NCBI GenBank assembly: GCA_009918865.1
Contig: RGCY01000004.1
Coordinates: 1-23,730, forward strand
Reading direction: 5' to 3'
Length of the DNA stretch: 23,730 nt
Source: Actinomycetota bacterium
GTDB taxonomy: Bacteria; Actinomycetota; Actinomycetes; S36-B12; UBA5976
The notes beneath the pieces were generated by a model that was given only the letters and a program-made list of their open reading frames with translations, did no database searches and had not been told where the DNA came from. A program made the position numbers and the translations under genes. Shown piece by piece: positions 1-9,089 of this stretch. The number at the start of each line of letters is the position of its first letter. The stretch's first letter is position 1.

Positions 1-703
1 CACGACCTTGCTCACCAAGCATGGCGTCTGCTCCCACTCGAACATCTTTGAACGTCAATGGATGTGTGTCGGATGCATGCCAGCCGACTTTGGAGTAAGC
101 CGGTTCAACGGTCAACCCTGGCGCGTCAGACGGAACCAGGAATGAACTGAACTCGGGACGGCCATCAGGTTTACGCCCGGTGACCGCGCAGACAGTTATG
201 ACACTTGTGATTTTGGTGCCGCAGTTTGTGATGAACTCCTTCGTGCCGTTGATGACCCAACCATCGCCATCTCGCACAGCACTGGTGCGCATCGCACCTG
301 CATCGCTGCCCGAACCGGCTTCGGTCAGAGCAAATGCACCAAGGCGAGCGCCTGCGACCAATTCCGGCAACCAGCGCTGCTTTTGCTCTGGTGAACCGAA
401 GCGATAGACCGGCATCGCACCGAGTGATACGGCTGCTTCCAAAGTGATGGCCACACTCTGATCCACACGGGCAAGTTCTTCAATCGCAAGACAAAGGGTG
501 AGGTAGTCACCGCCCATGCCACCGAACTCTTCCGGAAATGGCAGACCGAATAAACCCATTGCTGCCATGCCTTCAACCACGGAATAAGGGAAAGTCTTGG
601 TTTCGTCGTGGTGAGCAGACACAGGTGCCACAACTTCGCGCGCGAAACGAGCAACTTCATCACGCAATGCCTGTTGCTCTTCAGAAATTCGCGTGTCAAC
701 CAT
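1..703 (-). CDS. Acyl-CoA dehydrogenase, probably isovaleryl-CoA dehydrogenase (partial, C-terminus off window)
   Basis: This is the N-terminal 234 codons of a flavin-dependent acyl-CoA dehydrogenase; the gene runs off the left edge, so the catalytic-base region cannot be seen. The minus-strand translation begins MVDTRISEEQQALRDEVARF and contains LPFPEEFGGMGGDY, the family signature LTEAGSGSDAGAMRT and WVINGTKEFITN, all typical of the N-terminal and middle domains. The start is ATG at 703, with a GAGGGG ribosome-binding sequence about 10 bases upstream and only 4 bases after the lyase stop. Its position at the end of a methylcrotonyl-CoA carboxylase/HMG-CoA lyase operon makes isovaleryl-CoA the likely substrate (isovaleryl-CoA to 3-methylcrotonyl-CoA). 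Family assignment is secure; substrate is inferred from neighbours. A general short/branched-chain enzyme is the alternative. Confidence 0.9.
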   Translation of the reverse strand, partial: MVDTRISEEQQALRDEVARFAREVVAPVSAHHDETKTFPYSVVEGMAAMGLFGLPFPEEFGGMGGDYLTLCLAIEELARVDQSVAITLEAAVSLGAMPVYRFGSPEQKQRWLPELVAGARLGAFALTEAGSGSDAGAMRTSAVRDGDGWVINGTKEFITNCGTKITSVITVCAVTGRKPDGRPEFSSFLVPSDAPGLTVEPAYSKVGWHASDTHPLTFKDVRVGADAMLGEQGR

Positions 704-707
704 GGAA

Positions 708-1631
708 TCAGTGTCCCCTCTTGTGAACAAGTGCGGTGAATGCGCGTGACTGTGGTGTCACGCCCGTAGTCGCAGCGAACCATGCCGTTGTGTCGACGAC
801 AGCATCAAGGTCAACTCCGGTGCGGACGCCTTGGCGATGCAGACACCAGAGGAGATCTTCCGTGGCAAGGTTGCCAGTTGCACTCACCGCAAATGGGCAA
901 CCACCAAGACCGCCCGCCGAAGCATCCACGGTTGTGATTCCTTCATCAAGTGCGGCCAGCACATTTGCAGTCGCTTGACCATAAGTGTCATGGAAATGCA
1001 CGGCTGTGCGCGTCGTCGGCACGCCGGCGGTCCGCGCCGATGACAACAGTGCGCGAACCTGTTTGGTAGTGGCCACCCCAATCGTGTCCCCGAGCGACAC
1101 CTCATCAACGCCTTCTTCGAGAAGAAACGCGGCAATGTCGATACTTGCTCCCAGTTCAACATCGCCTTCCCAGGGGTCCCCCCAGCACATCGAGACATAG
1201 CCACGCACACGTAATCCAGCGGCCTTGGCGCGTGCAATCACCGGTTGCACCATGGCACGTTGTCCAGCCAGATCAGTTCCCAAATTTGCTTGGGCGAATG
1301 ACTCTGTGGCACTGAGGAACACCGCTACTTCTTTGACCTCGGCGGCAAGTGCCCGGTCAAGACCACGCTCATTTGGGACCAGCATAGGAATGCGGTAGGC
1401 GTTTAGTTCCGAAGTCAAACCTGCAGCCACGTCATCTGCGTCCGCAAGTTGCGGCACGCGATCTGGGTGAACAAAACTTGTCGCTTCAACAGCGGGCAGA
1501 CCTGCAGCAAGTAGTCTGCGAATGAATTCAAGCTTGACTTCCGTTGCAATCACAGTCGGTTCATTTTGCAAACCATCGCGTGGTCCAACTTCATAGACCG
1601 TGACGTCAGTAGGTAGCGATGGCGTGGTCAT
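708..1631 (-). CDS. mvaB: Hydroxymethylglutaryl-CoA lyase
   Basis: This enzyme cleaves 3-hydroxy-3-methylglutaryl-CoA into acetoacetate and acetyl-CoA, the last step of leucine degradation, in the cytoplasm. The 307-residue product has the usual bacterial length. The N-terminal motif YEVGPRDGLQNEP is the HMGL-like TIM-barrel signature carrying the metal-binding Asp, HFHDTYGQ near residues 208-215 carries the metal-binding histidines, and GLGGCPFA near residues 239-246 contains the catalytic cysteine loop. It starts at ATG 1631, overlapping the stop of the carboxylase alpha subunit by 4 bases (ATGA), and is followed 4 bases later by the acyl-CoA dehydrogenase, so translational coupling in one operon is likely. 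Nothing looks damaged. Confidence 0.95.
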   Translation of the reverse strand: MTTPSLPTDVTVYEVGPRDGLQNEPTVIATEVKLEFIRRLLAAGLPAVEATSFVHPDRVPQLADADDVAAGLTSELNAYRIPMLVPNERGLDRALAAEVKEVAVFLSATESFAQANLGTDLAGQRAMVQPVIARAKAAGLRVRGYVSMCWGDPWEGDVELGASIDIAAFLLEEGVDEVSLGDTIGVATTKQVRALLSSARTAGVPTTRTAVHFHDTYGQATANVLAALDEGITTVDASAGGLGGCPFAVSATGNLATEDLLWCLHRQGVRTGVDLDAVVDTTAWFAATTGVTPQSRAFTALVHKRGH

Positions 1632-3643
1632 GTGGGCTCCACAATCGCTAGCACCTCACGCAAGCGCACATGTGCTCCAACGGCACATGCAAGTTCGGCA
1701 ACGACACCAGCATGTGGTGCCACAACTTGATGCTCCATCTTCATTGCCTCTAACACTACGAGTGGTTGGCCGCCGCTCACAGACTCACCGGCTTCAACGA
1801 GCACCGCTGTCACCGTGCCAGGCATAGGGCTACGCACGTGAGGGCTGCTGTGTGCGTGTTCGGTGCCGGTCACGGTGGTGCCGGAGAGCATGGCCCAGGC
1901 ACGGCCGTCGTGAGCCAGCCACAACTCATCTGCGGTGGCGGTTCTCCGTGTGGAAACTGAAACAGTTCCTTCAAATGCGTCGTGCTCATTGCGCACTGTG
2001 CAAGTGAGCGCCGTGTCGGCATGTGAGAGTGCAACGACGAAATTGTGATGACCATGATGCACTCGCCACTGATGTGGATTCGAAGAGTCTCGACTCACAT
2101 CACACGTCATCAACTCCGCATCGCATGTTGCTTGCCAGCGACTCACTCCTGAGTCACCGGTCACACGCCATCCCAGACTCCACGCAGAAACAGGTGCACG
2201 GTGCTCTCGAGCCGCCTTATCCGCACCGAATTGCGCCCACGTGGCTGCAGCCAAAGCAGGCAACCACCATGGCAGAGGTTCGGCAACGGCAAGCCTTGCG
2301 GCTTCACGGTCAATGAAGCGTGTGTCTGCAAGTCCGGATTGCACCTGAGTGTCTTGAACGAGAGCACGTAAAAATGCGATGTTTGTCGAAATCCCCAGTA
2401 CCGCACTTTCGGCCAGCGCCGCGTCCATGGACGCGAGTGCGCTTGTGCGGTCGTGACCAGTGGTGATGACCTTGGCAATCATGGGGTCATACCCAGCACT
2501 GACAACATCGCCGGTGCGATAGCCGGTGTCAACTCTTGCATTGGTCGACCACTGAGCCAAGAGAACTGGGCCAGCCGACGGCAAGAACCCCACAGCCGGA
2601 TTTTCGGAATACACCCGCGCCTCACACGCATGTCCACATGCACCAGCATCTCTGCGTTCGCGAAGTAGCTCCGCAACTTCTTTTGCGCTGTGTTGGTGAG
2701 CCTGAGCATGAGCAACGTCTATTTGCACACGCACCAAATCAATTCCAGTGACCGCTTCTGTCACCGGATGCTCAACTTGCAAGCGCGTGTTCACTTCAAG
2801 GAAATAGAACTCAGCCGGGTCGTCGCAAGACACCACGAACTCAACTGTGCCGGCATTGATGTAACCCACTTCTCGCACAACGGATTCAGCGGCAGCGTGA
2901 ATCGCGGTGCGAATCGCATCTGGCAGATTCGGTGCTGGCGCTTCTTCAATGACTTTCTGATGCCGTCGCTGCAGCGAGCATTCTCGATCGCCAAGCGCAA
3001 TCACCTCACCGCCAGGCAGACCCACAACCTGAACTTCAATGTGGCGTGCACGAGGCAAGTACTTTTCAAACAGTAGGCGGTCATCGCCGAACGACGCAGA
3101 GGCTTCGCGACGCGCTCGCGCCGCCAATTCATCGAATTCGGCGATCTCGTTCACAACGTGCATGCCTTTACCGCCACCACCAGCCACCGGCTTTATCAAG
3201 ATGGGCAAGGGCAGTGCTCGTCCAGCGTCCAAATCTTCAGTGCCTGGAACCACCGGAACCCCGGCGCGCACTGCAATTGCTCGGGCTTGGGCTTTATCTC
3301 CTAATGCCGCCATCGACTCCGCACGCGGACCGATGAAGGCAATGCCGGCCGCCTCACATGCGCGGACAAGTTCCGGGTTTTCGGAGAGAAACCCATACCC
3401 TGGATGAAGTGCATCACAACCCTGCGTAACCGCAATCGACACAATTGCTGCCACATCAAGGTAGCCACCGGTGCGGTCGCTGTCAGGAAGTTGCACCGCG
3501 CGTGGATGCTCACGCACGTAGGCCATCGCTCGATCTCGAGCGCTATGCACAAGCACTGACTCGATGCCCATCGCATCCAAGGTGCGCATGATGCGACACG
3601 CAATCTCGCCACGGTTGGCGATGAGGACACGAGAAAACATCAT
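1628..3643 (-). CDS. Methylcrotonyl-CoA carboxylase, biotin-containing alpha subunit
   Basis: This subunit carries biotin carboxylase and biotin carrier domains and works with the beta subunit to carboxylate 3-methylcrotonyl-CoA to 3-methylglutaconyl-CoA. The N-terminus FSRVLIANRGEIACRIMRT is the biotin-carboxylase fold. The ATP-grasp loop VAGGGGKGMHVV and the signature EVNTRLQVEHPVTE follow. The C-terminal biotinyl domain contains AMKM, with the biotinylated lysine at about residue 635. The length of about 671 residues fits an MCC alpha subunit or a similar acyl-CoA carboxylase alpha subunit. The start is uncertain among GTG 3646, ATG 3643 and ATG 3640; AGGA lies just upstream, and I chose 3643, where TGATG joins it to the beta-subunit stop. 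The pairing with HMG-CoA lyase favours methylcrotonyl-CoA over propionyl-CoA. Confidence 0.93.
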   Translation of the reverse strand: MMFSRVLIANRGEIACRIMRTLDAMGIESVLVHSARDRAMAYVREHPRAVQLPDSDRTGGYLDVAAIVSIAVTQGCDALHPGYGFLSENPELVRACEAAGIAFIGPRAESMAALGDKAQARAIAVRAGVPVVPGTEDLDAGRALPLPILIKPVAGGGGKGMHVVNEIAEFDELAARARREASASFGDDRLLFEKYLPRARHIEVQVVGLPGGEVIALGDRECSLQRRHQKVIEEAPAPNLPDAIRTAIHAAAESVVREVGYINAGTVEFVVSCDDPAEFYFLEVNTRLQVEHPVTEAVTGIDLVRVQIDVAHAQAHQHSAKEVAELLRERRDAGACGHACEARVYSENPAVGFLPSAGPVLLAQWSTNARVDTGYRTGDVVSAGYDPMIAKVITTGHDRTSALASMDAALAESAVLGISTNIAFLRALVQDTQVQSGLADTRFIDREAARLAVAEPLPWWLPALAAATWAQFGADKAAREHRAPVSAWSLGWRVTGDSGVSRWQATCDAELMTCDVSRDSSNPHQWRVHHGHHNFVVALSHADTALTCTVRNEHDAFEGTVSVSTRRTATADELWLAHDGRAWAMLSGTTVTGTEHAHSSPHVRSPMPGTVTAVLVEAGESVSGGQPLVVLEAMKMEHQVVAPHAGVVAELACAVGAHVRLREVLAIVEPT

Positions 3644-5250
3644 CACATCCTGAACACACCGGGCCGCGGTGCGGCCATTGGTGTTGTTGAGGCAATGTCG
3701 AGTGCGAGTGCCAGGACTGTGCGCGTATCTCGTGGATCAATTACTCCGTCATCCCACAGCCGCGCGGTTGAATACCACGGTGAACCCTGCGCTTCGTATT
3801 GGTCACGGATTGGCGCTTTGAACTCGGCTTCGTCCTCTGCACTCCAGGATTCACCGCTGGCTTCTCTCTGCTCGCGACGCACTGTTGCCAACACCGAAGC
3901 GGCCTGTTCAGACCCCATGACCGAAATCCGAGCATTTGGCCACATCCACATGAATCGTGGGCTGTAGGCGCGTCCGCACATCGAGTAGTTCCCGGCACCA
4001 AATGAACCGCCGATGACCACGGTGAATTTCGGCACCCGGGCGGTTGCAACCGCTGTCACCATTTTTGCGCCGTGCTTAGCAATGCCGCCGGCTTCATAAT
4101 CGCGCCCCACCATGAATCCCGAAATGTTCTGCAGGAACACCAACGCAATCCCACGCTGATCGCACAACTGAATGAAGTGCGCACCCTTGAGAGCAGACTC
4201 GCTGAACAGCACACCGTTGTTGGCGATGATGCCGACTGGATGCCCTTCAATGTGTGCCCAGCCGCAGACCAAGGTGTCACCCCATTCGGCTTTGAATTCC
4301 AGGAATTCGCTACCGTCCACAAGACGCGCAATCACTTCGCGCACGTCATATGCGGTGCGCAGATCGGCCGGAACCGCATCCAGTAATCCATCAATGTCGT
4401 AAGCAGGTGCGACTGCTTCACGAACATTCCACACACGTGCCGGACGACCCGGCAGGGTTCCCACGATGTCTCTCAACATTCGCAAAGCATCAGCGTCATC
4501 AACTGCCAGATGGTCGGTCACGCCTGACACGCGTGCGTGCACATCGCCGCCACCGAGTTCCTCGGCACTGACAACTTCACCCGTAGCCGCTTTCACCAGT
4601 GGCGGTCCGCCAAGAAAAATTGTTCCTTGTCCGCGCACAATCACCGCTTGGTCACTCATCGCCGGCACATACGCGCCACCCGCGGTGCAGGAACCAAGCA
4701 CTGCACTGAGTTGTGGGATGCCTTCACTCGACATGACTGCCTGGTTGAAGAAGATGCGGCCAAAGTGTTCGCGGTCCGGAAACACTTCATCTTGGCTTGG
4801 CAGGTGAGCACCGCCAGAATCAACAAGGTAGATGCATGGCAACTTGTCCGTGCGCGCGATTTCTTGTGCACGCAAGTGCTTCTTTACTGTCATCGGGAAG
4901 TAGGTGCCACCTTTAACGGTGGCGTCGTTGGCAACCACCATCACTGGTCGACCAGCAACGAGCCCAACACCGGCCACGACCCCAGCCGCTGGAGCCTGTC
5001 CGTCATACATCTCTTCGGCAGCCAACGGCGCGCACTCAAGAAATGATGAGCCGGGATCAAGCAAGGTATTCACTCGATCACGCGTCAATAACTTGCCACG
5101 AGCAACGTGTTTGGCTCGCGCACTTTCAGAGCCACCAAGTGCCGCTCGCTGCAACCGCGTTCGCAACTCGGCAATGAGTGCTTCGTGGGCAGCACGATTC
5201 GTCCGGGAACGTTCACTGCCCGGGTCAACTGTTGTGTCAAGAACTGGCAC
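3643..5250 (-). CDS. Methylcrotonyl-CoA carboxylase, carboxyltransferase beta subunit
   Basis: This is the carboxyltransferase partner of the downstream biotin subunit. Typical MCC-beta motifs run through it: YLVDSGGAHLPSQDEVFPD, GPPLVKAATGEVVSAEELGG, ISGFMVGRDYEAGGIAKHGA and GSFGAGNYSMCGRAYSPRF, which are the acyl-CoA- and biotin-binding crotonase-fold segments. GTG at 5250 is preferred as the start because it gives VPVLDTTVDPGSE, matching the usual N-terminus of this family; the frame stays open to a TTG at 5292. The predicted protein is about 535 residues, as expected. Its stop overlaps the start of the alpha subunit. The gap to the upstream membrane-protein stop at 5308 is 57 bases. I saw no clear terminator in that gap, and it may or may not hold a promoter. 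Confidence 0.93.
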   Translation of the reverse strand: MPVLDTTVDPGSERSRTNRAAHEALIAELRTRLQRAALGGSESARAKHVARGKLLTRDRVNTLLDPGSSFLECAPLAAEEMYDGQAPAAGVVAGVGLVAGRPVMVVANDATVKGGTYFPMTVKKHLRAQEIARTDKLPCIYLVDSGGAHLPSQDEVFPDREHFGRIFFNQAVMSSEGIPQLSAVLGSCTAGGAYVPAMSDQAVIVRGQGTIFLGGPPLVKAATGEVVSAEELGGGDVHARVSGVTDHLAVDDADALRMLRDIVGTLPGRPARVWNVREAVAPAYDIDGLLDAVPADLRTAYDVREVIARLVDGSEFLEFKAEWGDTLVCGWAHIEGHPVGIIANNGVLFSESALKGAHFIQLCDQRGIALVFLQNISGFMVGRDYEAGGIAKHGAKMVTAVATARVPKFTVVIGGSFGAGNYSMCGRAYSPRFMWMWPNARISVMGSEQAASVLATVRREQREASGESWSAEDEAEFKAPIRDQYEAQGSPWYSTARLWDDGVIDPRDTRTVLALALDIASTTPMAAPRPGVFRM

Positions 5251-5307
5251 GGGTGTCCGCCCCGCCTCAACGAGTAGTTGTGACGAACGCAACCCGACGC
5301 GGCGCCG

Positions 5308-5748
5308 TCACTGCGTCGGCCAGGCAGGAGCGAATGGCTCTGGGCGAAACCATTTGATCCCGGCTCTCACAAGTAGCGCTGCCAACCCGACAGCAACGCT
5401 CACCACAATCGTGGTCGCAGAGTGATGTCGCAACACACTCACAGCCACTGCAACGGGGCTCACGCACGCAACCACCGTCATCGCGAAACGCATGCTGCGC
5501 GGAAAAATGAAAACACCAAGCGCAATCGCCGCATAGGTCAACCACAAATCGAATCCGGAGCGACTCAAATCTCCACGGTACGCCGCGGTGATGAACCCGT
5601 ATCCGAGGAAAACTCCTGGCAGAGACCCAAGGGCTTTGCGCACCGGACCGTACTCAATTTCCTGACTCGACATTCCACGCGCAGCAAATGCCATGTCTGC
5701 ATGCCGTTCGTCGATGTTCACAGGCGCAAGGCTACGCGGTACTCGCAC
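5308..5748 (-). CDS. Small predicted membrane protein, function unknown
   Basis: I do not recognise this protein. The frame encodes up to 146 residues from a GTG at 5748; internal ATGs at 5694 and 5673 are plausible starts, and no strong ribosome-binding site decides between them. The middle and C-terminal parts hold about four hydrophobic segments (around SLPGVFLGYGFITAAY, FDLWLTYAAIALGVFIF, FAMTVVACVSPVAVAVSVL and IVVSVAVGLAALLV), ending in a short basic tail with IKWFRPEPFAP. It lies 12 bases after the stop of the MFS transporter and 57 bases before the MCC beta start on the same strand, so it is probably co-transcribed. A role alongside either neighbour is possible but not supported by any motif. 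Confidence 0.6.
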   Translation of the reverse strand: MRVPRSLAPVNIDERHADMAFAARGMSSQEIEYGPVRKALGSLPGVFLGYGFITAAYRGDLSRSGFDLWLTYAAIALGVFIFPRSMRFAMTVVACVSPVAVAVSVLRHHSATTIVVSVAVGLAALLVRAGIKWFRPEPFAPAWPTQ

Positions 5749-5760
5749 ATTCGCACCGGT

Positions 5761-7008
5761 TCAGGCGACTACGGGGGTCTCTCTTACACGCCAACGTCGC
5801 AGCGCCACAGCAGTGATGAAGACACTCACCGCACCGAAGCCAATCGACACTCGAGTGCCGAGATGTTCAGCAATGAACCCCATGAGTGGTGAGCCCAATG
5901 GTGTGCCACCGGTGAAGACCATGAAATAGATACCGGCAACGCGACCGCGCATCGCTGGGTCGGCGGTGAGTTGCATTGTCGCATTTGCTGTCGTCATCAC
6001 ACTCAGATTTGCAATTCCACACAACGGCAACACGGCTGCATAAACAGCATATGTCGGCGCGAACCCTGAGATGAACAAGATTCCAGAAAACAGCAGAGCC
6101 AAGAAAAGCACTAGTTGCAAACTCGGCATCCGAGTTCGACGCGCGGCGAGAATGCCACCGGTCACTGAACCCACTGCCATGGCTGTTCCGAGAAATCCGA
6201 AGGAGTCGGCATTTAGCCCGAATTCAAGGCGCGACATCAACGCCATCCACAACGGAAAATTCATGCCGAGCGTGCCCATCACGGCAACCATCACGAATAG
6301 GCCGCGTAACTCTCGCTTGGTGCGCACATATGCAAAACCGGCCTTTGTCCGCGGCCATAAGCGCTCGTCTTGCTCAGGCTCATGTTCTGTGCGATGCAGC
6401 CGTTTGGAATCAATGAGCAGCAAAGATGCAAGCACGAACAAAAACGAAGCCGCATTCACAATGAAGGAAGGTCCCGTGCCGTAGGCAGTGATCAGGAGAC
6501 CCGACACCGCAGGTCCCACCAGCCGGCCCAGGTTGAAGTTCGTTGCATTGAGGCCAACTGCATTAGGTAGGTCTTCCCGGCCCACAAGTTCGCTCACAAA
6601 AGACTGTCGCGATGGCACATCAAAAGCCCACACGCACCCGGCCAGCAGCGATGTGGCGTACACATGCCACAACTGCACAGACCCACGCACCACCAGCAGC
6701 CCAAGCACAAGACTCAAAAGCCCACCGACGAGATTGGTCAAGAACAGAACTTTGCGCCTGTCAATGCGATCAGCAACTGCGCCGCCAATCACACTCAATG
6801 CCAATGAAGGACCAAATTGCAACGCGCTCACAATGCCGAGCGCGGTTGCTGAGGAGTTTGTGAGATCCAGCACGAGCCAGTCTTGGGCCACACGTTGCAC
6901 CCAACTTCCGGTGTTTGACACCAAGGAACCCAGCCAGAATAAGCGGTAGTTGCGGTGTGACAGGGAACGAAAGGTTGTCTTCAACCCTTCCGGGATAGCC
7001 ACTGCCAC
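5761..7008 (-). CDS. MFS transporter of the EntS/MFS_3-like type
   Basis: This is a multi-pass integral membrane protein of the major facilitator superfamily. The N-terminal phrase TTFRSLSHRNYRLFWLGSLV, the following SNTGSWVQRVAQDWLV, the loop GGAVADRIDRRKVLFLTN (motif A-like) and the helix-breaking GVSGLL-type repeats match the EntS/DUF894-like exporters. The roughly 415 residues would give the usual 12 helices. The start is uncertain: GTG at 7008 gives the family's normal N-terminus directly before FRSL, while GTG 7002 and an upstream TTG at 7086 are also in frame. None has a strong ribosome-binding site. The substrate cannot be told from sequence. It sits at the head of the leucine cluster and diverges from the M13 peptidase gene. 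Confidence 0.85.
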   Translation of the reverse strand: MAVAIPEGLKTTFRSLSHRNYRLFWLGSLVSNTGSWVQRVAQDWLVLDLTNSSATALGIVSALQFGPSLALSVIGGAVADRIDRRKVLFLTNLVGGLLSLVLGLLVVRGSVQLWHVYATSLLAGCVWAFDVPSRQSFVSELVGREDLPNAVGLNATNFNLGRLVGPAVSGLLITAYGTGPSFIVNAASFLFVLASLLLIDSKRLHRTEHEPEQDERLWPRTKAGFAYVRTKRELRGLFVMVAVMGTLGMNFPLWMALMSRLEFGLNADSFGFLGTAMAVGSVTGGILAARRTRMPSLQLVLFLALLFSGILFISGFAPTYAVYAAVLPLCGIANLSVMTTANATMQLTADPAMRGRVAGIYFMVFTGGTPLGSPLMGFIAEHLGTRVSIGFGAVSVFITAVALRRWRVRETPVVA

Positions 7009-7133
7009 AACCGGCGAGCCTACGCTGACCAGCGGTGCGGCATGGCACGAATGCTGCACCGGGCGGTAGTTTGCGACCCTCAGCAAAGACCTTTAGCCAC
7101 CTGCGCTGATGGACTCACGTCTTAAGGAGCATC

Positions 7134-9089
7134 ATGAAGAGCGGAATTGACCTCACGCACGTTGCAACCAACGTTCGTCCGCAAGATGACCTCTACCGTC
7201 ACCTCAACGGTGGCTGGATTGAGTCGACAGAAATTCCGGCTGACCGGGCGGTGGATGGCGCGTTCTATGCACTTCGCGACAACTCTGAGATTGCGATTCG
7301 CGACATCGTCGAAGCAGCAATGGCATCCAATGCTGCGGTGGGTTCTAACGAGCGCAAGATTGGTGATCTCTACCGCAGTTTCATGGACACCGAAGGCATT
7401 GAACAGCTTGGGTGGCAGCCCATCGCTGGCGACTTGCAGGCTGCTGCGGCTGTCAACAACTTAGAGTCGTTCGTGACGACGCTGGGCGCATTGGAGCATC
7501 GTGGTGTGTCTGGGCTATTTGGCTCATGGGTGACCACAGACAAAGATGATCCGGACTCAAACATCGTCTACCTGACTCAAGGTGGCATCGGCTTGCCGGA
7601 TGAGAGTTACTACCGCGAAGATTCATTTGCTGATGTTCGCACCGAGTATGTGAAGCACATTGCGCGCACCTTGAAGCTCGTGGAACATGCTGATGTTGAC
7701 GCAGCCGCCACACGCATCATGGAATTTGAAACTCGCGTGGCATCGCTGCACTGGGATCAAGTTCGCAACCGCGACGCAATCTTGACATTTAACAAGCGCA
7801 GCTGGGATGAATTCCGCACCATGCTCGGCGCATTTGATGCCGACACATGGCGCGATAGCGCTCAAATTCCCACGTCGGCTGTGGGAACCGTGATTGTGCG
7901 ACAGCCAGACTTCTTCGAAGCAATGGGCGACGTTCTTAGCCAGACGGACATTCAAACTTTGCGCGACTGGCTCTCATGGAACATCGTGCAGTCTGCAAGT
8001 TCCTACCTCAGCGATGCTTTTGTGCAAGAGAGTTTTGACTTCTACGGTCGCACCTTGACCGGGGCACAAGAAATCAAAGACCGCTGGAAGCGCGGCGTCG
8101 CGCTGGTTGAGAGTGTGTTGGGTGAAGCGGCCGGAGAGTTGTACGTGGCCGCACACTTTCCACCAGCGGCGAAGACGCGCATGCAGGAACTTGTGGCGAA
8201 TCTTGTTGAGGCCTACCGCAAGCAAATCTCCACCTTGGAGTGGATGGGAGAAGAAACGCGGCAGCGGGCATTGGAGAAACTCTCAAAGTTCACACCAAAG
8301 ATTGGTTACCCTGACAAGTGGCGTGACTACTCAACGCTAGACATCAGCGCCACCGACCTCATGGCGAATGTGCGCGCGGCAGATGCGTTTGAACAAGCCC
8401 GCCAACTCGCCAAAGTGGGGCAGCCGGTTGACCGGACTGAATGGTTGATGACTCCGCAGACTGTGAATGCCTATTACATGCCAGGCATGAATGAGATTGT
8501 GTTCCCGGCTGCAATCTTGCAACCACCCTTCTTCGATGTGGATGCCGACGACGCTGTGAACTATGGCGGCATCGGAGCAGTCATCGGTCACGAAATTGGT
8601 CACGGATTTGATGACCAAGGTTCGCGTTATGACGGCGATGGCAGGTTGAACAACTGGTGGACCGATGAAGATCGAACCGAATTCGAAAAGCGCACGGCGA
8701 TGCTGATTGAGCAGTACAACGCACTTGAACCGGCTGAGACTCCCGGTCACAAAGTGAATGGCGCCTTCACTCTTGGGGAGAACATCGGCGACCTTGGCGG
8801 ATTGTCGATTGCTTATGTGGCTTACAAACTTGCGTTGAATGGGCAAGAGCCGCCGGTGATTGATGGGCTCACAGGCGACCAGCGGTTCTTCCTTGGCTGG
8901 GCTCAGGTGTGGCGTTGCAAGATTCGCCCGGAGGCCGCCTTGCAGCGACTCACCATTGATCCACACTCGCCAAATGAGTTCCGCTGCAATGCGATTGTTC
9001 GCAATGTCGATGCCTTTTATGATGCCTTCGAAGTGACGGGCAACGATGAACTATGGCTAGACCCGTCTGAACGAGTGCGCATCTGGTGA
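7134..9089 (+). CDS. M13-family zinc metallopeptidase (PepO/neprilysin-like)
   Basis: This peptidase should hydrolyse oligopeptides. The active-site zinc motif HEIGH is at residues 486-490 and the third ligand lies in GENIGD at about E549, with the conserved substrate-binding NAYYMPGMNEIVFPAAILQ just before the HEIGH motif. The 651-residue length fits bacterial M13 enzymes. No signal peptide or N-terminal membrane helix is visible, so I predict a cytoplasmic enzyme like PepO rather than the membrane-anchored neprilysin form. The ATG at 7134 follows AAGGAG with a 6-base spacer. The 125-base divergent gap upstream holds TTGCGA at 7071 and a poor TAGCCA 17 bases further on; I do not call it a promoter. 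The stop overlaps the kynureninase start by 4 bases. Confidence 0.94.
   Translation: MKSGIDLTHVATNVRPQDDLYRHLNGGWIESTEIPADRAVDGAFYALRDNSEIAIRDIVEAAMASNAAVGSNERKIGDLYRSFMDTEGIEQLGWQPIAGDLQAAAAVNNLESFVTTLGALEHRGVSGLFGSWVTTDKDDPDSNIVYLTQGGIGLPDESYYREDSFADVRTEYVKHIARTLKLVEHADVDAAATRIMEFETRVASLHWDQVRNRDAILTFNKRSWDEFRTMLGAFDADTWRDSAQIPTSAVGTVIVRQPDFFEAMGDVLSQTDIQTLRDWLSWNIVQSASSYLSDAFVQESFDFYGRTLTGAQEIKDRWKRGVALVESVLGEAAGELYVAAHFPPAAKTRMQELVANLVEAYRKQISTLEWMGEETRQRALEKLSKFTPKIGYPDKWRDYSTLDISATDLMANVRAADAFEQARQLAKVGQPVDRTEWLMTPQTVNAYYMPGMNEIVFPAAILQPPFFDVDADDAVNYGGIGAVIGHEIGHGFDDQGSRYDGDGRLNNWWTDEDRTEFEKRTAMLIEQYNALEPAETPGHKVNGAFTLGENIGDLGGLSIAYVAYKLALNGQEPPVIDGLTGDQRFFLGWAQVWRCKIRPEAALQRLTIDPHSPNEFRCNAIVRNVDAFYDAFEVTGNDELWLDPSERVRIW

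Noticed and set aside
325..783. Open frame of 152 codons on the minus strand near the left edge
   Set aside because: It is out of phase with the acyl-CoA dehydrogenase frame, which shows conserved family motifs from 703 down to the window edge.
7071..7099. Possible M13 peptidase promoter (TTGCGA, 17 bases, TAGCCA)
   Set aside because: The -10 candidate lacks the highly conserved final T, and no other support was found.
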